A stretch of DNA of 64,000 nucleotides from Cristatella mucedo (Eukaryota; Bryozoa; Phylactolaemata; Cristatellidae): NCBI GenBank assembly GCA_009760855.2, contig WPIO01000028.1:1447001-1511000 (forward strand), in the 5' to 3' direction. Positions 22,761-34,769 of this stretch are shown piece after piece. Each line of letters begins with the position of its first letter. Within the stretch, counting starts at the first letter, position 1. Below the pieces are notes generated by a model that did no database searches, was not told where the DNA came from, and saw only the letters and a list, made by a program, of their open reading frames with translations. A program made the position numbers and the translations under genes.

Positions 22761-25240
22761 TTCTGCCAGCTATATAACTGAGACTGTCAAATCAGCTACT
22801 CTTTATTTTACATTGTACATCGCAATCAATGGGGTATCACGTATGGGCACTTAGTATCATTACGGTAGGGCAACTAATAAAAAATGGCAATACAGCACAT
22901 TTTTTAAACTCAAGTTTAGATCAACAGAAAATGAATTGATTTAGCATCGCAGTCTTCGGTTAAAAGAAAATTAATCAGTCAATAATGTTCTAACCAAAAT
23001 ACATAGCTATATATTCATTTGTATTCGATAATAAAATCAGGTAACTACTTGAGGATTCAAACTGAAATGCTTCGTACAAATTGTCAACAACGCACAGAAG
23101 AGGTGTTAATGCCTGCATGCTAAATTGGCTAAATTATGATAGTGCTTGAAGTTAGCATTATTCCTTAGTTATGAACCTGAAGAACAAAATACTTCAAAAT
23201 CTAAGGCTTAGATAGTATGAACTGGACATGTGTTGTGATGGTCTGTCATCTGCTAGCTTTTTAATTACCGTGATGTGGGCCGCTCAGGCTGTCGAATGTA
23301 TGACCACACTCCAAGGATATCGGATGGAACAAGTACTGCAGCCTGCTTAGAGATGGATCGTCAGATGATTATTGCATCCAAGGTATGCTCATTCTTGATT
23401 TAGTTTATTGTTCACTAAGATTAAAATGCGAAGGGTCCAGGTGCTAACTCGCCGGCACTGCACAGACCGGCGCGTCTCCCTTTCACAAGCACCGCCAATG
23501 GCAGGGGTCGCCTGCCTCGCCTTACTCTTCTGAGCCCCCCCCCCCCTAGCGGCAACTCGGGTCACTCAATTGCAGCCCGGCTAATGTGCTCCTTGAAGTC
23601 GCTGCCTCTCCCCGAACTTTACTAATAATACAGATAGTTCTTCCGTATAGCGCCCTACAAGAGCTAAATCTCGAGCTTAATGCTGCCAAATCTCAATCTG
23701 CCGCCGCCAGAGGAGCAATTACCAAGAGTTAATGATGAGTGCTCTACATTTGACATGGACTCGTTATGTTAATTTGTGAAACTCTTGATCGCTGTCTTGT
23801 TTTGCTACCGCTAGCAGAGCTCCATGTGCTCAAGCAGCTATTAAAAATCGTCAACCGCACGTCGAGGTTCTAGCTTAACCTATATCAATCGTGTGTCTGC
23901 AAGGACTAGTACCAGTTAAATTCGCGTTGTAAAATTTAGCTCAAGAGTCGCTACCGTGCGTTTATAAGTAACATTTTCTCGCAAATTTTTGTTAGTGTCA
24001 AGTGAGACGTGCAATGTAGCCAAGCACTTTGCTATATATCGAGCCGATAGCATGCGGTGGCTCACGGCCATTACCAGAGAGCCTCTAACTATTGCATGGT
24101 AGTGCGAATTTGATTATCTTGATTGTTTACTTCCGCTTAACAACTTAGCTCGGTCGGTTCAATAGCTAACTTGCGGACCATCAAAGACTGCAAGTCACGA
24201 GTGGCTACACCAGTCACAGGTTACCAGTCCAGGCATCACAATCTGGAGAAGGCAAAATTCATTAGAAAACCAGTTGTAGGTACATTTCAGAGCCCTGACG
24301 CCATTACACGTACCGTTTGAAAATTCGTCTATATGATCACTTAAAAATCGTACCGCACAGCCCGGGTGTGTAACCTGAACTTCGGCTGTCTAAATTAGCT
24401 AAGAAAATGCTTATGGAAAGTACTACTACAGAGCAGCCAATTTATCTATCGTAGTGGCAGCACTAAGCCCTCCACACTTTCCCTATTTTCTGAGCACACG
24501 CAGCTGTTGAATTTCAAAAGACTTTGTCCCCTCAGGTCTGACTGCATCTTATGTGCCAGACACGCGGATCACCTGCAGATATGCAGCACACTTTCAGGGG
24601 TACTGTGTAGGTAGAGACAGATTTGAGAGAGCACTAGGATCTTACCGTGCTGGTTTCTGCTACTCAGGAAGGTTAATGCGCAGCAACTAGTCGGAGGCAC
24701 TAGTGACAGGCTCTATGATCAATGTTACTACGGCCTGTGAAGGTGAAGCTTTTTGAAAGCCAACATAAAAATTTGAAAAGCCTGTCACTTTGAGTATGAA
24801 AGTAAGAGAGAAAAAGTCACGTGCGATTTTTGAAATATCTCGAGTAAAATTTACTGCATTAATCCAAATTATGCGGCTAACGTTAGATAGTTGGATTTCA
24901 AATGGTTTATTTAAGCTAATCAAAGAAAAAGATTGAAAATGTTTGAAGACACGAAAGACGCCATTGACAGCTGAATGTTTGAATGAAATATAAGGAACCC
25001 GTGACAAGCCAATGACGGTTCGCAGACGTCTGCATTAATATACCAACGAGTCAAATTCAAATGGCAGTTCATTTTGAATGGCGAGAACCCATAGTCTGTG
25101 ATACAATTTAAATTACGGAAGCTCGTGCGACTTAAACCTGGTCTCCCCGATGTTCCGCCACATTTCTAAGACAATGCCACGTATCCCAGTTGCCAAATCA
25201 GTGGCACTTCTTGTGGTTTTTTGAAGACGATCAAACGCTG
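22761..25240. other. Unassigned stretch
   Basis: Apart from a short LINE tail at 23622-23675 and a C homopolymer at about 23537, I see nothing I can name. The 106-codon minus frame at 24687-25007 lacks splice or family support. Confidence 0.6.
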
Positions 25241-25242
25241 TT

Positions 25243-25620
25243 TTACACCGTCCGTCTTGCATGCAAAGCAGAAGACTGGCGCGTCAAAATGGTAGACTGC
25301 CAGCCAGCCATATCCACTCGGTAGTTGGTACCAACAAGTCTGGTGGCGCGAAAATCAGAGATCGCAGCCAGTAGTAAGAAGAGTTCCGCAGATGTAGCCG
25401 TCGTCCCCTCCAGTGAGCGTCGCACCCCGCGCGCTGGCGCGCTAATGGTGGTAGTGCGGATCCTATAGCACCTCAGCTTCGGGCAAAGGGTCGCTCTGAG
25501 CAGAAGACGGCGGCGCTGCCGCCTGCTCAGACCGCGAGGCCGCGTAGTCGAGCGAGGCGCCGCCGTTGGCGAGTCGTTGGCGTCTCTGGCCCATGACGGC
25601 CTCAAACACTATAATTATTC
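25243..25620 (-). other. CpG-rich island with a candidate N-terminal coding exon
   Basis: CpG-dense DNA. On the minus strand an ATG at about 25594 with good context opens a 43-codon frame (MGQRRQRLANGGASL..., then an Ala/Ser/Pro-rich part) that stops near 25465. The initial Met-Gly would allow myristoylation. An overlapping minus frame is longer but Arg-rich. No convincing donor follows, so this is a candidate only. Confidence 0.2.
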
Positions 25621-26382
25621 GATTCCTTTTTGCTCGATGCTCTGACCTATAAAAATTTGACAGCGTGCGAGGAGAATTGGAACAGTATTAAATGCTAAAT
25701 AGCGTTGCAGGAGATGCAATATCAATGCCTATGATTAGTTAGTAAGTTAGCGAGTCAGTTGTTTCAGTCACTGGTTTCATGCTTAAAAGATTGCGCTCGT
25801 TAAGATATTTATAGTGCTTCTGTGACGGTACAGGAATAGTTGTTACATCAAAAAGGTAGAGCGAAGATTATTTGCTACTTTACATATGTAGCTGCAATAC
25901 GCAATCTCATAGTTAAAATTAAACATGCCTCTCTGAGCCTGACTCTGGTAAGCGATGGAGATTCTTTGTTCGAATCTTCCCGTGATTCTTCACCGGTGCT
26001 TACTAAATATTCAATATGCATTTAAAGACGACCAGCACATTTGTACTTTCCGTACGCAAAACTCGATGCTGATTCTCTAACTGGCGCTGACGAATAAATT
26101 TCATAAGATTAGATATATGTTGGTTTTATAAGTTTGAATATAATTTTCAAATAAATCTCAACGCTCCCTCCTGTACAAAGTTTTCTCCATCTATCAAGAA
26201 CTCTAAGCTGGGCATTCTGTGGGTTGTGCTACAAACAGGGTGTACGGCTTCCACACCCAGTCAGAACTAGGCCACAAACACAGCGTTCGTAACGGTGCCA
26301 GTCTCAGCCACCGCGCGACGAATACGGTGAAGCCTGAATACTGTGGTACGGTTAGTTACTTAATGGTGCTGTACCGATGCGA

Positions 26383-26640
26383 GCAGGTATGGTGAGCCGT
26401 GATGGCACACTAGGTAAGGCGGTTGCTTTCACGACCTCGGTCCCGAGGTCGTGGGTTCGGCAGGTATGGTGAGCCGTGATGGCACACTGGGTAAGGCGGT
26501 TGCTTTCACGACCTCGGTCCCGAGGTCGTGGGTTCGACTCCTGCGGCGGGTGATTCTTGATTGTCACTGCAAGCGATGGTGATAGCCGTAAAGGCTCTTC
26601 TGTCGCTATACAAAAAGAGGCTGTTTAATCAGCTAGGATT
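26383..26640 (+). mobile_element. tRNA-derived SINE with duplicated head
   Basis: Two 77-bp head units (26383-26459 and 26460-26536), differing at one base, each contain an A box (TGGCACACTRGGTAAGGCGG), a perfect 11-bp-arm hairpin and a B box (GGGTTCG). A single body follows (GCAAGCGATGGTGATAGCC, CTGTCGCTATACAAAAAGAG), then a TTTATTATT tail. RNA polymerase III boxes and the short non-coding body identify a SINE. Confidence 0.8.
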
Positions 26641-27055
26641 TATTATTATTTATTATGCCGAAAGTGGCAGAAACACGGCAGCGACGACGAGCGCTCATAC
26701 CTTAACATTAAAAGTCCGTATTCATAATGCAGACGAGTCTATCTGGAAGCAGCGGATGGTTACAGGCATTCAACAGCGGCTATGACGTATACCGACGGCT
26801 CTATAGCCTAGAGCTCAAATGAGCTCCAATGCCAATGCCCTGAGTCTGGAATCATTACTGCCCGCCTATCTCAGGGCGCCTGCTTTTTATACGGCCTCGG
26901 CAAAAAGCTATTGCATGATCACATAATCGCGAATAATGACTATTCGCCATAATCCTGCCGATTTACCTCGAGCGTTCGTTTCAGTTTCGCTCACCGGCAA
27001 GGTCAGCGAGCACTCAGGCATACCTTCCAAAGCAGCTTAAGTGTTTTCGTTCTTT

Positions 27056-27372
27056 TTTTATAATAATAATGATAATAATACACTTGATAAAGCGCCCTCA
27101 GAGAAATTGATCTCTTTGTAGGCGCTTTACATTTTCTACAAAGGAAAACGCGATTGAATGGTGAATAGTATCATTCTTTATAAACAACATGGATAACATG
27201 GTTAGGGATGACATTCACAGAGTCAGCATGTAAGTGTGGTAAGTGTAAGTAAGTGTGGTTAGTGGCAGCATGCAACCTCGCCAGCACGTATAAGCACATA
27301 AAGGACGAATCACAGGGACCTACCAAATGCTGTCCTAGATAGGTTTTTAAGTTCTTTTTCATGGGTGCAGGC
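27056..27372 (-). mobile_element. LINE family A 3' end
   Basis: (AAT)n, the tail (AAGCGCCCTCAGAGAAATTG, AGGCGCTTTACATTT) and about 250 bases of upstream family A sequence on the minus strand, reaching the ACATTTAAAAAGAAC-type block. Confidence 0.75.
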
Positions 27373-27768
27373 TAATTTCCAAATAAAACCGTAGTTTAGA
27401 CCCGTCTTAAGATTCAAGTACTTCACGACCCATGTCGCGGCATGGAGGCCTTTCCCGACAGGAGACCGAGTTCACCAGCTAGGTTGAGCTTATTGTTAGG
27501 GGAAGGGCAGCGGACACTCAGGCCTGCATCGTAACGGTTCGCTGAAATTTCCCACTATCCCTTAAAAGGCATAAACTAGGATATTGAGATTTTTTTATCC
27601 TACAGTCGCAGCCAATTAATGGGTTGGTAGTCTTACTGCCTCTGCGTAAAGCCCAAACTCTTGGCAGCTATTGTTCCAATTGAATTTCAACTGCAAGAGA
27701 ATTTACATGCTGAATGAAGCATGCTGTAAGCAACCCCAAAACCTGCTCAGATAACTATGAGCTTAGGT

Positions 27769-28320
27769 CTAGGTTACCCGAGGGCGCAGAATGCGGCTGC
27801 TGAGCTGAACGTTTTTGGTGCCTTTCATGTAAGGTGCATTCCATAGGAAACGCCGTTCTGATAGGCTCATTCCACTGACGGGCAGCATACGAAAAAAATG
27901 CGACGACTCGTAGAATGCAACTCTACACGCACTGAAGCGCGTCGGCAATACGTTCTGGCATACTTTACGTTCGATCAATGTACAAAACAAGCTTTGGCGT
28001 GCTTCTGCACTCTTCCAGCTTGAAGGCGGCATTGTAAATTGCAGGCGCGCTAGTGGCTACAGTAGTTATTTGTAAGTGCTCGGATTTCCGACGCAGAATC
28101 GGCTCTGTATGACCATCGACAGTGAGCGCCTCGATGGTTTTTGTGTCCACCTACTCGAGGCCAAGGTCAACACTCGGACGCAGAGGTGAGTATTGGATGC
28201 TATCGACCGCTGCTGCAATACCTTTCGAGGTAAATTTGAGATGAACCACCGGGCGCTGTTTGCTCTTGAGCTTTGAAGGGACGATCGTGAGCTTTCCGTC
28301 CAGCTAATGGGTTTAGGCGA
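27769..28320 (-). pseudogene. Coding-like, interrupted minus-strand segment of unknown origin
   Basis: From about 28305 down to 27990 one minus-strand frame reads through with a single TAG near 28155. It has protein-like composition (KLTIVPSKLKSKQRPVVHLK before the stop, ALTVDGHTEPILRRKSEHLQ after it). A second open frame, 27769-28032, overlaps its end, as after a frameshift. I recognise no family. It may be a decayed gene or transposon ORF. The opposite strand also offers an open frame ending at a GTGAGT (28187), so strand is not certain. Confidence 0.25.
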
Positions 28321-28458
28321 CAGTCGTATTGATCGCTAACCAACAGAAGAGGCAGCTGGGCAAACGCGATCCCTCCGAGAGGGAAGCGTTCTTTCGGCGC
28401 TGCAGCTGCGTCCTGCTGGCGCTCAACTCTCTGCAGAGTTGACTCTCATCTCGTCCTC

Positions 28459-28465
28459 TGAGAGA

Positions 28466-28549
<84 letters not shown>
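28459..28549. repeat. (AG)n microsatellite
   Basis: About 90 bases of AG repeat. Confidence 0.95.
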
Positions 28550-29082
28550 TAGTGCACTGGACAGCAGCCTTGAATCGAGTGCTCTGTGGTCCTTACTTCC
28601 AAAGATATAACCGCCGCCGCCGCTTGGCTGAGGCGGCTGGTGAATGTCGGCTTCACAAGGGGAGAGGGAAAGAGCACCAACTGGAAGTCATTGAAAGTGA
28701 CCCTGTTGAAATTTTGCGGGCAATCGCACACAGCAAAAGATCGAGTCGAAATACGGCAGACGGTATATTTAAGTACAAAGAAAGCCGCGAGCAAGCTCCA
28801 GACCGTCATGGCCGATCCTGGTCCGAAAAATGCCAAAGAGTGTATTATTGGGTCTGCTGTTCCTCTACGTTGACTTCCGCCGGTGTAGTACGCTATAGGG
28901 GTACAGCGGACCTAGCAGGTCCAAAGACAAGTCGCCTTCATTTATTTGCAGAGAGTAGGAGCTCAGAGGCTCATTCTCATCCTCAGTTATACGTGCATTT
29001 TCTTTCGATGCGTGCGAAGTTTTTTAACAGAAGCACGAAGCGCAGAGCCAATCGCACATTTTTTTAAACCGACGTTTAAACC

Positions 29083-29403
29083 TCAGGCAAGCGCTTCGCG
29101 TGCTTCGATTTCGCCCTGCGCTGCGAGCCTTGCAACGTCCTCGCACGAGGTATATGCGCCATCACCTTCCCCGTAGATACATCCATTGTCGGGCAAGACT
29201 CTGTTCCCTACTATTCGCTGCCCGAGACGGCTTTCGCAGCCGCACACCACCTCTACGCCTGACCGACGCAGACGTTTAACTTTGCCAAAAAGAAACTGAA
29301 CCGGAAAGTGGATGCTGTAGGCTGGCAGCGAACGAAGCGCGTCTACAAATTTGCAGTGTGCGTCCGTCGTCGATAGCACAGCTTTGTGAGAAAGTCTAGC
29401 CAT
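29083..29403 (-). CDS. Hypothetical 106-residue intronless ORF
   Basis: ATG in good context (AAGATGG) with an in-frame TGA 12 bases upstream, and a TGA end. The product is mixed in composition, with Cys in VVCGCESRLGQ and a conserved-looking CIYGEGDGAYTSCEDVARLA stretch. It lies in CpG-rich DNA, where chance frames are long, and plus-strand frames overlap it. No family recognised. Confidence 0.25.
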   Translation of the reverse strand: MARLSHKAVLSTTDAHCKFVDALRSLPAYSIHFPVQFLFGKVKRLRRSGVEVVCGCESRLGQRIVGNRVLPDNGCIYGEGDGAYTSCEDVARLAAQGEIEAREALA

Positions 29404-29784
29404 CTTACTGTGGTCTCACTCATGCGGTCGCGACTGCAGTATCCGAAATGATACTAAGCATCAAGTGCCGAATGGGCAGCTTCGTGCAGACGCTTTTTTC
29501 TACGGAAAATCACGAAGCGCCTCCGCAAGTGGAGAGCTCGGAGCACACCGGCTGTCTTGGGGAGTAGCGAGCAGATTATCTACGCAGGCTATCGAGCCGT
29601 TGCCTTGACATCACCATTCACGCCTCGCCGGCGAGACAGCGTCGGGGTGCTGACAGGAGCCAGCGACAAGAGATACTCAACGAAAGACCGCCGACTGCTG
29701 CTGCTGTAAGATTGCAGCTAAGACCAGCGCAGGTGGCCGACAGACAGCTGGGTCTTAGACCAGCCGGAGAGGGGGCAAGCAACA

Positions 29785-29915
29785 CGCACTTCACGACCCA
29801 GGTCGCGGGTTCGCATCTTCAGCGGGCGATCCGGCAATGCCCACTTCAAGCAATGGTGTTGGCCGCTACGGCTCCTCTGCCTCTTTACAACTGCTGACCA
29901 AGCCGATTTTTAACT
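29785..29915 (+). mobile_element. tRNA-derived SINE fragment
   Basis: CACGACCCAGGTCGCGGGTTCG (hairpin and B box), then the body GCAATGGTGTTGGCCGCTAC and CTGCTGACCAAGCCGATTTTTAAC, matching the 26.4-kb copy. Confidence 0.65.
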
Positions 29916-31064
29916 TAATCTGTCTTGCGTTGCGTTCTCATGGGGACTGTGGCGGTTGGAGCTGGCGCTTGACGGACAGCGTTGCTCCTCTCGAAGGCGG
30001 GTAGAAATTCTGCTTCCTTTGGACATGGCGACTTCTAGCCATTATCTTTCAAAGAAAAATATCAGCACCTACTGCCGACAGTATCGAAAGAGAACTCGTG
30101 CGAAAGACCGAAATCGCAACGTCAACGGTTGGGACTGGTGCGGCTTGCTCGAGGACCCCTGCGACAACAGCTTGAATTGAAACGGATCTTGCATACATTA
30201 GGAAAAGAGAATCCAGGAAGCCCACTGCCGATAGGTTGGGTAGCTTCGCTGCGGCATTACCAAGTATTCACAAGGGTAATTGCTTGCGGTATTGGCTCCT
30301 TAAGTTTTTCTTCGGTGCAAACGAGCATAGGTATTTAATAATAGCCCTTTATCAAGCTGTGAGCCTTAATCTGGCAGCCCAGCATTTAGTGCAGAGCTCG
30401 ATCTGCCCAGCCGAGCTAAAGCCCAACCTTTGCTCTGTACTCTCATGAGGAGATACGCCAGCCACTCGAAGGACAATTGCCATTGGTGTTAGCCGTCGAT
30501 ATTATGTTCTAATGGATCCAGATTTGTGCCGAATTTGTGTCATGCTACTTAGGATTTCAAGATTTCATTTTTAGGATGCAACAATGAACAGAATTAACTT
30601 ATTTGTCTTAATGGATGACTCGGGCGAAGCGCTATCCAACCTTTGCATGGAATCGGTCGAATAATGTTGTAGCATCACTCGCTATAAGACGCGTGACTCG
30701 CAAGGTTCGTACAGAAGTCTCCAGAGACTTCTCTCTTACGTGATTTGTTCGGGTCGTTCGAAAGCCGACGGCATGAGCTGCATAAGTGAGAATTATTAGA
30801 CTCGTCGCCACTACCATTTAACTGGTGCTTTCTCTTAGGCTCTACCAAGCTGAAGCTTATATCAAAAGCGTCGAGTTGTTTCGTTTTCCTACGCAGATAA
30901 TCGCGAAGCGGGTGAGTGAGTAACAAGGCAACCCGAGGACTGTCCGGGAAGCGCGCCCACGTCACCACCAATATGTGCGTCGCTGCCTCGGCGCCTGGCA
31001 AGCCCAGGCGAGAGCACAGCTGCTATTGGCTACCTGTCAGCGCGAAATGATTTCAGTTGGCTCA

Positions 31065-31260
31065 AAGAAATAAAACACCAGCTAATTTAACAACCTCTTC
31101 TGTATAGCGACAGAAGAGCCTCGACGGCTATCACCACCACTTGCAGCAGTGATAAAGGATCGCCCACAGCAGGGCTCGAAACCACGACCCGGGGACCGAG
31201 GTCGTGAAAAGCGACCGCCTTACCTAGTGTGCCATCAAGACTCACCAAAAATACCTTTTA
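31065..31260 (-). mobile_element. tRNA-derived SINE
   Basis: Full-length copy on the minus strand: head (GATGGCACACTAGGTAAGGC, CACGACCTCGGTCCCCGGG), B box (GTTTCGAGCCC), then the body ending at TTGTTAAATTAGCTGG. A tRNA-Arg-like unit lies directly upstream (31265-31337). Confidence 0.75.
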
Positions 31261-31264
31261 AGAT

Positions 31265-31337
31265 AGATCCTCGAGGCAGTCAAACTCGCAATCTTTGGTT
31301 CCGGAGGCAGACGTCTTATCCATTAGGCCATAGGACC
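31265..31337 (-). tRNA. tRNA-Arg(CCG)-like relic, probably a pseudogene or SINE part
   Basis: A 73-nt span with tRNA-Arg layout: a seven-pair acceptor stem of which six pairs hold (one is G-U), GTGGCCTAATGGATAAG-like D region (reading ATGGCCTAATGGATAAG), U33 and anticodon CCG in the loop CTCCGGA, and a T loop TTTGACT. The anticodon stem (two of five pairs) and T stem (two of five pairs) have decayed, so it is unlikely to be a functional tRNA. It sits just 5' of a SINE in the same orientation. Confidence 0.5.
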
Positions 31338-31389
31338 TGTTACAGATTCTAGACTGCGCGCTCGCACTTCGCAGCTAGCGCGATCCGCA

Positions 31390-31720
31390 TTATCTAGGCA
31401 CGATTTTCCTCCTTTTCAGATGCCGTTTCCTGGCTACCTCTCGCGCGCCGGCGTCATCGATCTGTCGCCGCACGCCGCGCCCCTTTCTTCCACCCTCAGG
31501 CGTTGCAGGCGGCGGTGGCTTACTATCGAAGCAACGGAAAAGAACGTCACGGCGGCGCCGAATGTTGCTTTCAGTGCTCAGTAGAGCGAGCTCAGTACTG
31601 ATTGTGAAAGTGCGTAGCCTACGTAGACATAGCGAGACGTGTAGCTGTTGATGAAGTATAGTGCCACAGCGGCGGCGGAGCGGAAGTGCGTCTGCAGATA
31701 AGACCGGCCACATGACAGCC
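31390..31720 (-). other. CpG-rich island with open minus-strand frames
   Basis: Two minus-strand frames are open. One of 107 codons is Arg-rich with a PPPPATPEGGRKGRG stretch. The other follows a plausible acceptor (CTTATCTGCAG) and reads HFRSAAAVALYFINS and onward to a TGA. Both are possible exons; neither has family support. Confidence 0.2.
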
Positions 31721-31974
31721 AGCTAATCAGGCGCTGACGTGGACTTCTCGGCAGCATCGCCAGCTCGGCGGCTTAGAGGCCTTCAATGATATCAGCCCAG
31801 CGGCCGAAATTCGATCTTTGGCTTGGGTATTTGTTATATCCTTTATTGCCATTGACAAAATCCTGGTATTTCTAATTGGTTGTTATACGTGATTGCAATG
31901 CCACGAAATGAGCCGAGTAATTTCAAAATATAGAGCAACCGAAGGTCAACTACGGCGAAAGTGAGTGCCAACAA

Positions 31975-32065
31975 TATTTTTGCCTCAAACGGGATTCGAT
32001 CCTGCAGCCTGCATTTCCTTTGAGTGCCGTACTGATTGACTGAGCAAGACTACTGCTCCATGGCT
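31975..32065 (-). repeat. Second tRNA-like unit
   Basis: On the minus strand, TCTTGCTCAGTCAATCAGTA resembles an A box and GGATCGAATCCCG is a good B box about 50 bases on. No clean cloverleaf folds, so this is a tRNA-derived repeat head of a different family from the SINE above. Confidence 0.35.
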
Positions 32066-32667
32066 GCCAACGCAGGATTCAAAGGCCTTTGAATAACTTT
32101 CATTTAGTCCTCCAGCTGAATTCCGACGTACTGCCCGAACGTATGCGCATCTTTTAGTTGCAATTGGGTGCCGAGTTGCAACCATTCCGTCTACTGTTGT
32201 CAGTGACCAGAGGCCGAATCCGCTGCCTATTATATGCAAGTTCATTAAGGTGGAGCGTAAATCCGATGACGAGAGATCCCTACAGCAACGCCACACAACC
32301 CTGAATGTGAAGCCTTAACGGCGTTACTATTAAAGCAGTCATTTCGAAACACTACACAGCCGAAGGCCGTCCGCCGTGGAGCCGAGCGCCGGCAAAAATC
32401 GCCTCAGAGTTTGTCCACGACAGATCACTGTTGTAGATGGGAAGGCCTGTTGCTTCTGGTGGCCGCCCAGGTCTTCAATACATCAGCCCAGTCTCAATTA
32501 GCGATCGGAGACGCGCAGACATCCTTATAGTGCGAGATTACACGTCGGTTGAAGGATTTTCGACGAAGCTCGATGAGCTCGCAGAAGCAGCGTAGCGGGA
32601 AAATCCCGGCAGCTGAAGCTAAAGTATCGAGATGTACTTCGCAAGATTAGCCGTGCGCAATGCTGCG

Positions 32668-32851
32668 CTAATCTGACGTGACAACAACAGTCGCGCGCAG
32701 TGCGAAAGTTCTCGAAAAAGATGCTCCTCCATCGACAGTCTCGACGACAATCGAGAATATCGTCCGCTGGAACTTTCGTTCACCGTCGCTTGGCGTGCTC
32801 GAGCTGCTGCGATCCGTTCTCTTCCGGCTCGAACCAATCGACCTCATGCAG
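32668..32851 (-). CDS. Candidate 3' coding exon of an unknown gene
   Basis: After an acceptor (CTCTCGCACGCGCAG) one base completes the split codon left by the exon at 34770-34929. The frame then runs 60 codons to TAG: a Ser/Arg/Lys-rich start (SIGSSRKRTDRSSSSTPSDG), then a beta-like hydrophobic end (TIFSIVVETVDGG). The phase match is 1 in 3 by chance and the DNA is GC-rich, so this is a modest candidate. No nearby AATAAA. Confidence 0.28.
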
Positions 32852-34769
32852 CTGCGCGTGCGAGAGTGCCCTCGGCCCTTTCTAGAGCGCTGAAGCTTGC
32901 GGCTGAGCGCGAAGCGGTCACGCCAACTGCACCGTTCTAGCTATAAGCAGCGACCTTTCGCGAGAGATTTCGATGAATTAAAATTACGCCTACACTTGTG
33001 GGCGTGTTATTGCCGTCACGTGGTTCTGCCCCCCCCAGCCGACGTTCTGTCCGCCCAACGGGAACGCTCCTTGCCGGCACGTGACGCATTCCTTGCCGCG
33101 AAATTCACTTTCTGCCTGAGCGTCGGCCTGCACGCACGCTATCCACTCTCTTCTCTCTCTCTCTCTTAACACCACGTGCTCCGGAGCAGCACGCACGACG
33201 GCCTATAGATCGTATAATGCAGCCGTCGTCGACAACGCCAAGACTCGCTTGTGGGGGGCTTCGCTCTCCGTCGAGCCGCCATTTCGCGCCCGCGAGCCCC
33301 TAACACACTCACATCGCTTAGTAGTCGCCAAGTTGCCGCTCAGTTGCTCAGCGCTGCTATTTGAGATTCAAAATTTCCTTTCGACCGCTCGCTGCTATGG
33401 GATCTGTGCATGCGAAACTGCAGTATCCAAACCTTGAACTTAAGACGGTTATCCGGAAAATCCAGAGGCATTTATTACTTAAGCAGGGATCGGCAAACGC
33501 CTTGATAATGAAAACAAGTTTAAATAGCTGAAATACCATCAAATACCACCGGCTTGGTGAAAAAAGGGTCGGTTTCGGCGTCATGACGTACAACTGACCA
33601 TTGAGCGAAGTAACGTGATGAAAAACGAGCAACTGGGGAAATATCGATAGATTGCGAGTTGTCGGGAAAAATGAGGAATCCAAAATCATTCCTGGAGCCG
33701 GCTAAGTGAGTCGCTAGAAAGGCGTATCGACAGTAAACCACAACTAGAAGCAAATCACTGGCCGCTCGAGTTGAGCCAGAAATCTCGCTTTACGTCATGC
33801 TTCGAACCTGGCCACGCCTGACGGCGATGCTTGAGAAAAGCAAGAAAGCAAGACTGCACCCTGTGAGGCCCAACTTTTGAGGGAGGTTCCAGTTAGATTG
33901 CTCGTTTTGTTCCGTTCGAAGAGCTAAATTTGGAGATATGCAATTGCCAGCCGATAAACCTGTCATCTAGTGATGGCTAGCACTCGAATTATCGCAGGCC
34001 TATATGCAATACTTGTGCTGGGCTATCAGGGTGGAACCCAGGACTAACAGCTATACGCTCTTTCAACGGTTGTCTCTTGCCTACTTTGGCTGAGGAAAAA
34101 TACCGAGTTCGGTGAGCTAGAGGACTCTGCTACTTTCGGCTCACGCACATCGATTTTTGGTTAAGCTATAACTCCGTGTTTAAGAGTTCTCTCGGTGGCG
34201 CACTGGGCACATTTTATAATTGAACGAGTGCGCAAACTCAAGGTTTGCAACAATCACGTGACCTGTGACTTGAGCCAATGTTGTCGACGGGCAAATCTAG
34301 GACAGGGCAGACCACCATCAGCAGTTCACCTCGGACACTGAACGGACGCAGATACGTTGAAGCTGAATACGTTGACGAAGCTAATTCGCTACCACCGTGC
34401 GATCCCTTCATGATAGTGAACATATGTTCTGTCGGTCGCCAAAGGATGCGAAGGAGGACGCCTCTGTTTGCTTGCGATGTGGGAAAAGCGGCAACTGCGC
34501 AGTAGCCAGTGAAAGCTGCTACGGTATGTGCAACTGGATTTATAAGCCAAGGAGCGTCAGAATTAAGACACTTCGACGTTTATACATGAGCCATGGGCAA
34601 AGATCTCAATGGCCAATCGATCAACAACGCATTGGAAAGTTTTAGCAAAGACACGTTCATAATTCTCGAGTACTGTCCAGACTCGTCGCTTACAGATTGC
34701 ACGAACGCCGAGTATAGCAGTGCTCGAGACTATTGCTAAGAAATAGCCGAAAGTGCACCGCATACTTAC

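Noticed and set aside
28423..29067. Plus-strand 171-codon and minus-strand 137-codon frames
   Set aside because: They overlap each other and include an (AG)n array. Neither has a recognised domain or good splice sites.
31265..31337. Functional tRNA-Arg gene
   Set aside because: The anticodon and T stems each have only two of five pairs, so a working tRNA is unlikely despite the good acceptor stem and length.
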